Positions 25,540 through 34,227 of a stretch of DNA of 64,000 bases are shown here, piece by piece. Under the pieces are notes generated by a model. It had not been told where the DNA came from, ran no database searches, and worked only from the letters and a program-made list of their open reading frames with translations. The DNA is taken from NCBI RefSeq assembly GCF_000295935.2, contig NZ_ALWO02000040.1, forward strand, positions 1 to 64,000. Reading direction: 5' to 3'. Origin of the DNA: Indibacter alkaliphilus LW1 (GTDB taxonomy: Bacteria > Bacteroidota > Bacteroidia > Cytophagales > Cyclobacteriaceae). Position 1 is the first letter of the stretch, and every line of letters starts with the position of its first letter. The translations under genes and the position numbers were made by a program.

Positions 25540-26343
25540 ATGAAACGATTCAAAGTGAAAAATATTCTTATTATACCAATTTTAACATTCTCCTTCCTTC
25601 TTGCCGGATATTCAACAGCCGGGCCTAAGGAAACACGCACTGAAAGGGTAAAACGGGTCGTAATTGACGCAGGTCATGGTGGCAAAGATCCCGGTGCTTT
25701 GGGTTCTTCCTCCAAAGAGAAAGACATTGCGCTTACTGTTGCTTTGCAGGTGGGTAAATATGTGGAAGAACTGCTACCAGGAGTGGAAGTAATTTATACA
25801 CGAAAAACAGATACATTTTTGGAATTGAAGGAAAGGGCCAATATCGCAAACAGAAACAAAGCAGATCTTTTTATCTCAATCCATTGTAATGCAGCCGGTA
25901 ACCGTTCTGCTTATGGAACGGAGACTTTTGTCATGGGAACCAAAAATTTCGAAGCTAACTTTGATATTGTCAAAAGAGAAAATGCTGTAATTCTTTTAGA
26001 GGATAATTACGAAGAAAATTATGAGGGTTTTGACCCGAATTCGCCTGAGTCTTACATGATGTTTAACCTTACTCAGAAAGCTTATTTGTCCAACAGCATT
26101 TCCCTGGCCGCCAAAGTTGAAGATGATTTCAGAACAAGAGTCAACAGACACAGTCGAGGAGTGAAGCAAGCTCCACTTTATGTACTTTGGACTACATACA
26201 TGCCTTCAGTACTTGTAGAATTAGGTTTCATTTCCAACGTCAATGAAGAGCGTTTTTTGAAAAGCCAGCAAGGCCAAACCTACTTGGCTTCTGCCATATT
26301 CAGAGCCATCAAGGCTTACAAAGAAGAATTGGATGAAATGTAA
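25540..26343 (+). CDS. N-acetylmuramoyl-L-alanine amidase (Amidase_3)
   Basis: A 267-residue exported zinc amidase that cleaves the stem peptide from peptidoglycan, usually at division septa. It has an N-terminal signal or anchor segment (about residues 8-26), the zinc-binding VVIDAGHGGKDPGA (H46), the DLFISIHCNA histidine, and the catalytic glutamate in SVLVELGFISN. There is no LysM or other wall-binding domain. It lies back to back with lptD, so shared regulation of the two envelope genes through the 56-bp gap is likely. Confidence 0.92.
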   Translation: MKRFKVKNILIIPILTFSFLLAGYSTAGPKETRTERVKRVVIDAGHGGKDPGALGSSSKEKDIALTVALQVGKYVEELLPGVEVIYTRKTDTFLELKERANIANRNKADLFISIHCNAAGNRSAYGTETFVMGTKNFEANFDIVKRENAVILLEDNYEENYEGFDPNSPESYMMFNLTQKAYLSNSISLAAKVEDDFRTRVNRHSRGVKQAPLYVLWTTYMPSVLVELGFISNVNEERFLKSQQGQTYLASAIFRAIKAYKEELDEM

Positions 26344-26454
26344 TTGTGAAGGATTGTTTTTCATTCCTTTGGGAGTAAACTTTTCCTCCACATTTGATAC
26401 TTACTTCTAAAAGAGGTTATTTTAGCTTTTAGAAAATTAAACCCAAAATACTTT

Positions 26455-28083
26455 ATGGATATTGAGTTCAACAAGAATGAAGACCAAAACAAGCAATTAC
26501 TTTTTCAACTCAAGAAAAAACTGGAAACTGTCAAACTGGGCGGTGGTAAATCCAGAATAGAGAAAGAACACCAAAAAGGGAAGCTTACAGCTAGGGAAAG
26601 AATCGCTTATCTCACGGATGAGGGAAGCGAATTTCTCGAAATAGGTACGCTTGCAGCCGATGGAATGTATGCAGAAGAAGGAGGTTGTCCTTCTGCCGGC
26701 GTGATTACAGGAATTGGCTACGTACAGGGTCGTATGTGTATGATTGTAGCCAATGATGCGACGGTCAAAGCAGGAGCGTGGTTTCCCATGACAGCCAAGA
26801 AAAATCTGCGGGCACAGGAAATTGCTATGGAAAACCGTCTGCCCGTAATATACCTGGTCGATAGTGCTGGAGTCTTCTTACCCAAGCAAAACGAAATTTT
26901 TCCGGACAAAGAACACTTTGGTAGGCAATTCAGAAACAACGCCAAGATGTCATCCATGGGCATCGTTCAAGTTGCTGCCATTATGGGAAGCTGTGTGGCA
27001 GGAGGAGCCTATTTACCTATTATGTCAGATGAAGCCTTGATCGTAAACAAGACAGGTTCCATTTTTTTGGCCGGGTCTTATTTGGTCAAAGCGGCTATAG
27101 GTGAAAGCGTCGACAATGAAACGCTTGGAGGAGCCACAACTCATTGTGAAATCTCAGGAGTCACTGACAACAAATACGATACAGACCAGGAGTGTCTGGA
27201 TGCCATCAAAAAGATTTTTGAAAAAATCGGCAGCAATGAAAAGGCTGGGTTTGATCGAGCTGAGGCCAAAATGCCAAAAAATAAATCAGAAGACCTCTAT
27301 GGAGTATTCCCAGTAGACAGAGTGAAACCATACGACATGCTTGAAGTCATCAAGCACCTGGTGGATGATTCAGCATTTGATGAGTACAAAAAGGATTATG
27401 GGAAAACCCTTCTCTGTGGTACAGCCCGAATCGACGGTTGGGCGGTGGGCATCATAGCCAATCAGCGCAAAATTGTCAAGAATAAAAAAGGAGAAATGCA
27501 GATGGGAGGGGTGATTTACTCAGATTCTGCAGATAAAGCTGCCCGTTTTATCATGAATTGTAACCAAAGAAAAATCCCATTGGTCTTCCTCCAAGATGTA
27601 AGCGGTTTTATGGTTGGTTCCAAGGCAGAACATGGAGGCATTATCAAGGATGGTGCAAAAATGGTCAATGCCATGGCCAATTCCGTAGTGCCGAAATTTA
27701 CCATTGTATTGGGCAACTCTTATGGTGCCGGCAACTATGCCATGTGCGGTAAAGCCTATGATCCAAGATTGATATTTTCATGGCCAACAGCACAAATGGC
27801 AGTTATGAGCGGTGCTTCCGCTGCCAAAACCCTTCTCCAAATCAAGGTAGCTTCTCTCAAAAAATCAGGTGAGGAAATCACTGCTGAGGATGAAGCCAAA
27901 CTGCTCAAAGAAATAACAGACAAATACAATGAGGAATTAAGCCCATATTATGCAGCAGCAAGGCTTTGGGTGGATGGAGTAATTGACCCTCTAGAGACCC
28001 GAAAAGCACTCAGCATGGGAATTGAAGCGGCCAACCATTCCCCCATCACGGAGCGGTTCAATGTTGGTGTTATTCAAACTTGA
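26455..28083 (+). CDS. Acyl-CoA carboxylase beta subunit (methylcrotonyl-CoA carboxylase type)
   Basis: A 542-residue biotin-dependent carboxyltransferase subunit with N- and C-terminal crotonase-like domains. The segments KLTARERIAYL, AGVITGIGYVQGRMCMIVAND, LVDSAGVFLPKQNEIFPD and GRQFRNNAKMSSMGI are typical of the methylcrotonyl-CoA group, used in leucine breakdown. The C-terminal half carries QDVSGFMVGSKAEHGGI and GAGNYAMCGKAYDPR. The biotin-carrying alpha subunit is not adjacent, so the alpha partner must be elsewhere, and a geranyl- or propionyl-CoA substrate cannot be excluded. A strong terminator follows. Confidence 0.88.
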   Translation: MDIEFNKNEDQNKQLLFQLKKKLETVKLGGGKSRIEKEHQKGKLTARERIAYLTDEGSEFLEIGTLAADGMYAEEGGCPSAGVITGIGYVQGRMCMIVANDATVKAGAWFPMTAKKNLRAQEIAMENRLPVIYLVDSAGVFLPKQNEIFPDKEHFGRQFRNNAKMSSMGIVQVAAIMGSCVAGGAYLPIMSDEALIVNKTGSIFLAGSYLVKAAIGESVDNETLGGATTHCEISGVTDNKYDTDQECLDAIKKIFEKIGSNEKAGFDRAEAKMPKNKSEDLYGVFPVDRVKPYDMLEVIKHLVDDSAFDEYKKDYGKTLLCGTARIDGWAVGIIANQRKIVKNKKGEMQMGGVIYSDSADKAARFIMNCNQRKIPLVFLQDVSGFMVGSKAEHGGIIKDGAKMVNAMANSVVPKFTIVLGNSYGAGNYAMCGKAYDPRLIFSWPTAQMAVMSGASAAKTLLQIKVASLKKSGEEITAEDEAKLLKEITDKYNEELSPYYAAARLWVDGVIDPLETRKALSMGIEAANHSPITERFNVGVIQT

Positions 28084-28089
28084 TATTTC

Positions 28090-28121
28090 AGGCTTTGCAG
28101 ACTATCTGCAAAGCCTTTTTT
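28090..28121 (+). terminator. Intrinsic terminator of the acyl-CoA carboxylase gene
   Basis: A perfect 11-bp stem (aggctttgcag / ctgcaaagcct) with a 5-nt loop, followed by a T-run, starting 7 bp after the stop codon. Confidence 0.9.
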
Positions 28122-28186
28122 CCCTTTTTTGAAATCAAAAACCTCAGATTTACGGTTTTTATAAAGCAGGATATTACTTATCTTGA

Positions 28187-29044
28187 ATGAAAAGAATGAA
28201 GATGGAGCATCTCTCAGAAAAAGAACTTCACGCATTGGTCTCGCTTTTAGACGATTCAGACATGGAAGTAAAAAGTCACGTCCGTGAAAAGCTCGCGTCT
28301 ATTGGTCATGAAGTTATCCCCTTTTTGGAAAAAAAATGGGAAGAAAGTTTCAACCCTGACATTCAAAAAGAAATCGAAGAACTTGTGCATGACCTTCAGT
28401 TCAGTCAATTGAAACAAAGGCTGACTGATTGGAAAAAAAGTGAGGAGAAAGACTTGCTTACCGGACTCTGGATCATCAACACCTATCAGTATCCTGATCT
28501 GGAATACGAAAAGCTCAATGCTGACATGCACCAGATTTACTTTGAAGTCTGGACTTCCTTTAAAAATGACCTAATGCCTTATGAGCAGATCCGGATCATC
28601 AACAGCGTTTTATTTACCCAGTTGAGATTCTCTGCCAATACCAAAAACTTCCACTCTCCGGGAAATTCCATGTTGAGCAACGTACTGGAAACCCGAAAAG
28701 GAAACCCCATCAGTCTTTGCGCGATCTATTTGCTGGTGGCTCAAAAACTAGGTTTACCCGTGTACGGAGTTAACCTACCAAACCTTTTTGTCCTTACATA
28801 CCAATCTAAGGATGTCTCATTTTACATCAATGCCTTTAACAAGGGCCTTGTTTTCAGCAAAAAAGACATACATAATTATTTGGAACATCTCAAAATAGAG
28901 CCAAGAGATGAATTTTTTGAACCTTGTACCCATAAGGATATCCTTGTCAGAACCCTCAGGAATCTAATCGTTGCTTTTGAGAAAATAGGAGAATCCGAAA
29001 AAGTAACAGAGGTCAAAGAGCTTTTGGAAATCCTTCAAAATTAA
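28187..29044 (+). CDS. SirB1/transglutaminase-like family protein
   Basis: A 285-residue protein of the SirB1 (Transglut_core2) family. The N-terminal third is helical with a HEAT-like segment (MEVKSHVREKLASIGHEVIP). The core holds SNVLETRKGNPISLCAIYLL and LGLPVYGVNLPNLFVLTY, the conserved family region, with an N-P-I-S-L element in place of the cysteine-led active site of true transglutaminases. Its biochemical role is not established. It is convergent with the redoxin gene, with a 6-bp gap. Confidence 0.8.
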   Translation: MKRMKMEHLSEKELHALVSLLDDSDMEVKSHVREKLASIGHEVIPFLEKKWEESFNPDIQKEIEELVHDLQFSQLKQRLTDWKKSEEKDLLTGLWIINTYQYPDLEYEKLNADMHQIYFEVWTSFKNDLMPYEQIRIINSVLFTQLRFSANTKNFHSPGNSMLSNVLETRKGNPISLCAIYLLVAQKLGLPVYGVNLPNLFVLTYQSKDVSFYINAFNKGLVFSKKDIHNYLEHLKIEPRDEFFEPCTHKDILVRTLRNLIVAFEKIGESEKVTEVKELLEILQN

Positions 29045-29050
29045 ATCCCT

Positions 29051-29638
29051 CTATCTTAAGTCCATTTTAATATTACATCCTACCGGCCTGCTCGATGCGG
29101 GGCTAGGGTTTCTTCTATTCAATATTGCCGTTAGAGCATTTTCCAAATACTTCATATTGGCATTAGAAGCTACTTGGGGATTATTGTCTATTGCACCTCT
29201 ATATACAATCGAGAAACCGGTCTGACTTGGGGTTACGACCACTGCTTCAGGAAGTTTAGTGGCTGAGAACATTCGCGTCACCTCTTTTTGGGAATCATCA
29301 AGGAAAGCCAATTCAATTCCTTTAGCTGAGGCTCTTTCCTTATGCTCATCCTGGGACTCTCCCTCTTCAAGTCCATAATGAGGATTAACCAAAATAATTT
29401 TTACACCTTGATCGGAAAATTGCTTGTGAAGACTGACAATCCTTTCTTCGTAGAGTTTAGAAAAAGGACAGTTCAAACTGGTAAAAATGACTACTATAGC
29501 TTTTTGATCTCCGTGCCCGGTAAGTTCAAACGACCCTCCCGTCAATATATCATTCAACTCAAAGTTTTCTACACGCTGTGCATACAGCGCAGAACTCATT
29601 AAGAATCCAAATAGCAAAATTGGTAAAATCCTCTTCAT
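29051..29638 (-). CDS. Exported thioredoxin-fold (redoxin/AhpC-like) protein
   Basis: A 195-residue protein with a signal peptide (about residues 1-21) and a thioredoxin fold starting FELNDILTGGSFELTG. The active-site region is SLNCPFSKLYEE (C57), so there is one N-terminal cysteine and no CXXC pair. A further cysteine occurs near the C-terminus in PVGCNIK. This resembles AhpC/TSA-type periplasmic proteins of Bacteroidota that act in peroxide or thiol handling. The specific partner is unknown. It is encoded 42 bp after the phosphopantetheinyl transferase gene on the same strand. Confidence 0.82.
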   Translation of the reverse strand: MKRILPILLFGFLMSSALYAQRVENFELNDILTGGSFELTGHGDQKAIVVIFTSLNCPFSKLYEERIVSLHKQFSDQGVKIILVNPHYGLEEGESQDEHKERASAKGIELAFLDDSQKEVTRMFSATKLPEAVVVTPSQTGFSIVYRGAIDNNPQVASNANMKYLENALTAILNRRNPSPASSRPVGCNIKMDLR

Positions 29639-29680
29639 TTCAGGTAGATTTTTTTGGGTATAATATTTACAGCAAAGAGT

Positions 29681-30310
29681 TTACCAAACTGTATAAGTAA
29701 GAATGATATCAGCCTCTCTTTCTACTTTTACCTGATAATGATGATCTGAAAATTCGGTTCCGTAAATTCTTCCTTTGATCAGACTATCTCCTTCAGCAAA
29801 GGGCTCAAGTAAGATATTATTTTTCAGACTGACCCCTCTTTTACCCTGGCACTTAAATATAGATTCCTTAGCAGACCAAGCGATGGTATGCAATGCCGGG
29901 TCATTGTTCAAAAAATCCATTTCTTGCTCATCAAGAAATTTGGGGCCAAGCCGAACCACCTTTTCCCTTATATAATCCAGATCTATTCCCACAGGCATAT
30001 CTTTGTGAAAAATTGCCGCTGCCACACCTTTTGTATGGCTCAGAGACACAAATCCATATCCGTCCATAGGGTGGGATTTACCATTTTCGTCTTTGAAAAA
30101 TCCAGGATAGGGAAGCGAAATACAATCCAGTGCAGATTTGATTGCAATACGAGCGCTTTTCCATTCCACCTGTTTATCTGCTCGGGAAATATTGGCATAT
30201 GATAATTTCTCTCTGAAACTCAAAAAATCGATGTCATTCCCTGATACTTCTTCAATAATATTTACAGCCAAAGCTGATAAAGGACTAATTTTTTCTATTT
30301 TTGTTTGCAT
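29681..30310 (-). CDS. 4'-phosphopantetheinyl transferase superfamily protein
   Basis: A 209-residue Sfp-type enzyme that would transfer the phosphopantetheine arm of CoA to carrier-protein serines. Conserved elements are GFVSLSHTKGVAAAIF, the magnesium-binding VGIDLDYIREKV (D110, D112) and W145-SAKE-149 SIFK. Length fits the compact Sfp/AcpT group. No polyketide or non-ribosomal peptide genes are in the window, so the carrier-protein partner is elsewhere; it might serve the fatty-acid ACP. It is divergent from the WD40 gene, with 38 bp between starts. Confidence 0.9.
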   Translation of the reverse strand: MQTKIEKISPLSALAVNIIEEVSGNDIDFLSFREKLSYANISRADKQVEWKSARIAIKSALDCISLPYPGFFKDENGKSHPMDGYGFVSLSHTKGVAAAIFHKDMPVGIDLDYIREKVVRLGPKFLDEQEMDFLNNDPALHTIAWSAKESIFKCQGKRGVSLKNNILLEPFAEGDSLIKGRIYGTEFSDHHYQVKVEREADIILTYTVW

Positions 30311-30348
30311 AGGCCCCTCTCGGGTTTATTCGCTAATCACTGCAATAT

Positions 30349-31257
30349 ATGTTAAAAATCCAAGTCAATAAACTTCATACGCTGACAGGACACAATGATT
30401 GTATTTATGCTTTGGTAGAAGGGCCAGATCCAAGGTTTTTTTATACAGCATCAGGAGACGGGATGGTTGTCGAATGGGATATGGATAATCCAAAGGACGG
30501 CAAACTTATGGCCAAAGTGGCGCATTCTGTTTATGCACTCGAGGTGGACAAAGAAAGAAACCTCCTTTTTATAGGACATAATTTTGAAGGAATTCATGTG
30601 ATTGATCTTGAAAACAGCAAAGAACTTTGGTCTATCAAACTTACAGATCAATCGATCTTTGATATCAAAGCCATAGGCAACGAGCTGTATGTAGGTACTG
30701 GTGACGGAGTTTTGATCATTGTGGATATAGAAAGCAAAACCGTAAAAAAACATATCAAAATCGGTAAGAAAAGTGTTCGGGTCATGTCCATTGATCCTAG
30801 CAAAAGACAGTTGGCAGTTGGCCTTTCGGACAATTCCATCAAAATTTTCAATTTGGCAGACCACTCTCCCTTACATAACCTTGAAGCTCACAATAATTCT
30901 GTTTTTGCTTTGGCCTATGCCCCAAATCAACCAATTTTGGTCAGCGGTGGTAGAGATGCTTATTTGAATATCTGGAATGCTTCAGCATACTCCTTGGAGG
31001 AATCCATCGTTGCCCATATGTTTGCTATCAATTACCTTTCCTTTAGGGAAGACGGGAAGTATTTTGTTACCTGCAGCATGGATAAGTCCATCAAAGTTTG
31101 GGACAGTCATAGTTTCAAACTGCTCAAGGTTATAGACAAAGCCCGTTATGCCGGACACGGCACTTCAATCAACAAAGTGCTATGGAGCACTTACAACCAT
31201 CAAATCGTTTCTGTCAGCGATGACAGGCAAATCTCCATTTGGGAACTTCAACTATAA
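30349..31257 (+). CDS. WD40 repeat protein
   Basis: A 302-residue protein made of about seven WD40 blades without signal peptide or extra domain, so probably a cytoplasmic scaffold. Typical blade pieces are TLTGHNDCIYALVEG, FYTASGDGMVVEWDMD, LVSGGRDAYLNIWNA, FVTCSMDKSIKVWDSH and IVSVSDDRQISIWELQ. It is followed by the DivIVA-like gene with only 5 bp between stop and start, then folB, so these form an operon. The ligand is unknown; the link to a DivIVA-like protein could hint at a cell-pole or division role (inference). Confidence 0.9.
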   Translation: MLKIQVNKLHTLTGHNDCIYALVEGPDPRFFYTASGDGMVVEWDMDNPKDGKLMAKVAHSVYALEVDKERNLLFIGHNFEGIHVIDLENSKELWSIKLTDQSIFDIKAIGNELYVGTGDGVLIIVDIESKTVKKHIKIGKKSVRVMSIDPSKRQLAVGLSDNSIKIFNLADHSPLHNLEAHNNSVFALAYAPNQPILVSGGRDAYLNIWNASAYSLEESIVAHMFAINYLSFREDGKYFVTCSMDKSIKVWDSHSFKLLKVIDKARYAGHGTSINKVLWSTYNHQIVSVSDDRQISIWELQL

Positions 31258-31262
31258 TACCT

Positions 31263-32165
31263 ATGAGAATTACGCCTTCCGAAATACGTGAAAAGTCCTT
31301 TGAGAAAAATTTCAGAGGATATGATAAAGATGAAGTCACCGACTTCCTTAAGTTCCTTAGCCTTGAATTTGAAAAACTGGCTCAGGAAAATGCCGAATTG
31401 GCAAGAAAGCTTGAACAATCTGAAAAAGAAGCCAATAAACTCAAAGAGGTCGAAGAATCTTTGTTTAGGACACTGAAAACTGCTGAAGATACAGGAGCCG
31501 CAATGATTGAGGAAGCTAGCCGATCTTCGGAGGAACTTCTTTCAGACGCGCATCAAAATGCCGAAGCGATGGTGAAGGATGCTCAAAGTCAGGCCCATAA
31601 TCTTATTGAAGGGGCTGAACAGAAAGGCAGGCAAATTATGGAAGACCTCAAAGCTGATGTCAAAGGTTTGATCGAGGATTATTCTTCACTTTTGGCACAG
31701 CGGGACTTGGTACTCAAGAATCTGAAAGCACTATCTGAAGACATAGAAGACAACATATCCGTATCTCAGGAAGCTTTCAAAAAAGTTAACGTGGAAGTAC
31801 ACATGAAAATGGTGGACAAACTCAGCAAAGCTGGCGCCTTTACCATGACCAAGGCACCTGAAGTACAGCAAGCTGAACCAATACTTGAAAAAGTAAAAGA
31901 GGAAAAAATTGAAAAAACCATAGAGCCAGAGCCTGAAGTCAAGGCAGAAAAAGAACTGGATATCAGTTCTTCCGAAGAATCTGTTGAAGTGCAAGAAAAA
32001 GACGAAGTAAAACCTGATGTAGTAGAAGCAAAGGTAAAAGTTGTAGAAGAGGAACCAGAGGTAGTTCAGAGTAATATGGAGGAAGCTTCAACTGAAAACC
32101 CAGAAGGAGAAAATAAGAAGAAACAAGAAGATAAGGGCGGTTCTTTTTTTGATCAATTTGACTGA
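31263..32165 (+). CDS. DivIVA domain protein with acidic C-terminal tail
   Basis: A 300-residue protein whose first 60 residues (MRITPSEIREKSFEKNFRGY then DKDEVTDFLKFLSLEFEKL) match the DivIVA/GpsB membrane-curvature domain. A coiled coil follows (about 40-190), then a low-complexity tail rich in Glu, Val and Lys. The ATG at 31263 was chosen because it gives the canonical DivIVA N-terminus; the earlier ATG at 31239 lies inside the WD40 gene. Proteins of this class gather at poles and septa in Firmicutes and Actinobacteria, but the role in Bacteroidota is less studied. Confidence 0.85.
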   Translation: MRITPSEIREKSFEKNFRGYDKDEVTDFLKFLSLEFEKLAQENAELARKLEQSEKEANKLKEVEESLFRTLKTAEDTGAAMIEEASRSSEELLSDAHQNAEAMVKDAQSQAHNLIEGAEQKGRQIMEDLKADVKGLIEDYSSLLAQRDLVLKNLKALSEDIEDNISVSQEAFKKVNVEVHMKMVDKLSKAGAFTMTKAPEVQQAEPILEKVKEEKIEKTIEPEPEVKAEKELDISSSEESVEVQEKDEVKPDVVEAKVKVVEEEPEVVQSNMEEASTENPEGENKKKQEDKGGSFFDQFD

Positions 32166-32530
32166 TGGGTAAAGTTTCACTAGAAGGGATTGAGTTTCAC
32201 GCGTACCATGGTGTTTTCAAGGAAGAAACCAAGCTGGGCAACAGATTTACAGTGGATATTCATGTAAATACTGATTTCAAAAAAGCCATGCTAAAGGATA
32301 GCCTGAAAGACACTGTGGATTATGGTAAGCTGTATAACATTGCCAAATCACACATGCAGGAACCTGTCAAACTTTTGGAACACTTGGCTCATCTCATGAT
32401 TCAGGATATTTTAAAAGTCTACCCTGACCTGCTATCTATAGGCATTGTCATTAAAAAACACAATCCCGCACTGGGAGGAGTCGTCAACTACTCAGTGGTC
32501 ACAGTAAATTACCCCGATGATTATGTTTAA
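32165..32530 (+). CDS. folB: Dihydroneopterin aldolase
   Basis: A 121-residue enzyme of folate synthesis converting dihydroneopterin to 6-hydroxymethyl-dihydropterin. It carries the family start VSLEGIEFHAYHGVFKEE, the TVDYGKLYNIAKSHM segment and the catalytic-lysine region VIKKHNPALGG. Length is standard. Its ATG overlaps the stop of the DivIVA-like gene (TGATG) and its 3' end overlaps the ChaN-like gene, so translational coupling within the operon is likely. Confidence 0.95.
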   Translation: MGKVSLEGIEFHAYHGVFKEETKLGNRFTVDIHVNTDFKKAMLKDSLKDTVDYGKLYNIAKSHMQEPVKLLEHLAHLMIQDILKVYPDLLSIGIVIKKHNPALGGVVNYSVVTVNYPDDYV

Positions 32531-33386
32531 AAAATATCTGATTCTTTTAGTTTTCTTTTTTCTCACGCTGCCTGCTTTCTGTCAGTTTGAGATTTATAAA
32601 GTTTTTGACAAAAATAGTAATGAGGTGAGTTTTGAAACCTTAGCCAAAGAAGCTAAGAATTTTGAATTGATCTTTTTCGGAGAATTGCACAATAACGGTG
32701 TAGCCCATTGGCTACAACTTCAACTTTTCAAATACCTTTACGAGCAGGAAGGCTCCCCAATACTTGCAGGGGAGTTTTTCGAAAAGGACGATCAATTGAA
32801 TATCAACGAATGGTTTGCAGGTAAAATCACCGACAAGAACTTCGAAGCAGAAGCCAAGCTTTGGACCAATTACGGAACAGATTACAAACCTTTGATGGTT
32901 TATGCCAAGAAAAATAACGTCCCTTTTGTAGCTAGTAATGTTCCAAGAAAATATGCCTCTTTGGTCAGTAGAGAAGGGCTTAAGGCTTTGGATTCACTGA
33001 GCCTCGAAGCGAAAAAGCACTTACCTCCTCTTCCCATCACAGTAGACCGGGAACTTCCCGGTTATGCAGCAATGAAAGAAATGATGCATGGATCGTCCAT
33101 GAATGTAGATTATATGATAGATGCACAAGCACTTAAGGATGCAACCATGGCATTTTCCCTTTTTGAATTTATAGGCGAAGAACACAATATCCTTCACATC
33201 AACGGCTCTTACCATTCCAACAATTACGAGGGAATAATATGGTATGTCAGACAGGCATTTCCAGATATAAAAATCCTCACCATCAATACGGTGGAGCAAG
33301 ATGATATAGCGAGCATTGATGAAAAAACCTCTAGGACAGCTGATTTTACTGTGGTACTCCCATCAGATAGTCCCAAAAGCTATTAA
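32517..33386 (+). CDS. ChaN-family (DUF399) exported protein
   Basis: A 289-residue protein with a signal peptide (about residues 3-23). The mature part has the ChaN/DUF399 features: LIFFGELHNNGVAHWLQLQL, GEFFEKDDQ, VASNVPRKYASLVSREGLKAL, and the C-terminal ILHINGSYHSNNYEGI histidine segment. ChaN of Campylobacter binds haem as a lipoprotein; here the exported protein lacks an obvious lipobox. Start could be 32517 or the ATG at 32523, both inside the end of folB. A metal or haem role is inferred from the family only. Confidence 0.85.
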   Translation: MIMFKKYLILLVFFFLTLPAFCQFEIYKVFDKNSNEVSFETLAKEAKNFELIFFGELHNNGVAHWLQLQLFKYLYEQEGSPILAGEFFEKDDQLNINEWFAGKITDKNFEAEAKLWTNYGTDYKPLMVYAKKNNVPFVASNVPRKYASLVSREGLKALDSLSLEAKKHLPPLPITVDRELPGYAAMKEMMHGSSMNVDYMIDAQALKDATMAFSLFEFIGEEHNILHINGSYHSNNYEGIIWYVRQAFPDIKILTINTVEQDDIASIDEKTSRTADFTVVLPSDSPKSY

Positions 33387-33845
33387 ATGTATTCCAGAGC
33401 AGAGACAGCCAAAATCAGAAAGGACTTTTGGACTGCTTTTGGGCAGTATATGAAACCTGTCCCGAATGCCGATGGGCTGAAAGTCAATTGGCAAAATTAT
33501 AAGACAGGAGTCAAACAGATATTTTTCAGAATGAAAGCAGAGCGCGGCTTTGCTTCAATCGGCATAGAGCTGAATCATAAGGATGAAGAAATTCAGGAAC
33601 TCGTTTTTGGTCAGTTTCAGGAATTCAAAAGGCTCCTTGAAGCTGAACTGCAGGAGGAGTGGGACTGGGAATTACATACCTTTGATGAATCCGGAAATGT
33701 TGTTTCCAGGATTCAGACAGTGCTGGACAAAGTCAATGTAATGGACAAGAATGACTGGCCTGCCATTATCAGTTTTTTAAAACCCAGAATCATTGCCCTT
33801 GACGCTTTCTGGTCAAATATCAAACCTGCCTTTGAGGATTTTTAG
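33387..33845 (+). CDS. DUF4268 domain protein
   Basis: A 152-residue soluble protein matching DUF4268: YSRAETAKIRKDFWTAFGQY at the start, INWQNYKTGVKQIFFRM-like middle (here VNWQNYKTG), and the C-terminal WPAIISFLKPRIIALDAFW. The ATG directly follows the TAA of the ChaN-like gene, so it ends the WD40-DivIVA-folB-ChaN operon. DUF4268 proteins occur free-standing or attached to restriction-like nucleases, but nothing nuclease-like is present here. Function is unknown. Confidence 0.85.
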   Translation: MYSRAETAKIRKDFWTAFGQYMKPVPNADGLKVNWQNYKTGVKQIFFRMKAERGFASIGIELNHKDEEIQELVFGQFQEFKRLLEAELQEEWDWELHTFDESGNVVSRIQTVLDKVNVMDKNDWPAIISFLKPRIIALDAFWSNIKPAFEDF

Positions 33846-34227
33846 AAACCTCAGAGAAAGTATTCAATCATTTTTTTTCTCCAAAACCTAAGGAGAGTCC
33901 TTGATAGGTAATCCCTTCGATAACAACATTACTAATTCAGGGTAACACTTTTGCCCTCAACGGATATACATCTGTCAATAGGAGCGCATGCAGCAAAAGG
34001 GAATGCATGTGAAGGTTAATTGAAAGTAGCATCAATGGAAATTTCATCAAATCAGACCAAAGCGGCTCGCGGTAATCTCCTTCCGAGAGATTTATGAGTA
34101 AAAAAATTCCTTGAGACAAAAAATTTAAATTCATATATTGATACTTAAGTAAAATTATATTCCGAATGATACGGATTGTTTTTGTTTAAATTTCTTTTTC
34201 AATCAGAACCACCAAAATTCTACAATC
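33846..34227. other. Intergenic region, 382 bp
   Basis: Between the DUF4268 gene and the subtilase-CHAT operon. It is A+T-rich with small unrelated reading frames only; no promoter consensus, RNA or repeat was recognised. It should hold the promoter of the subtilase-CHAT operon. Confidence 0.5.

Noticed and set aside
33937-34134. 65-codon minus-strand frame upstream of the subtilase-CHAT operon
   Set aside because: No family resemblance or neighbouring same-strand gene; compositionally like random A/T-rich DNA.
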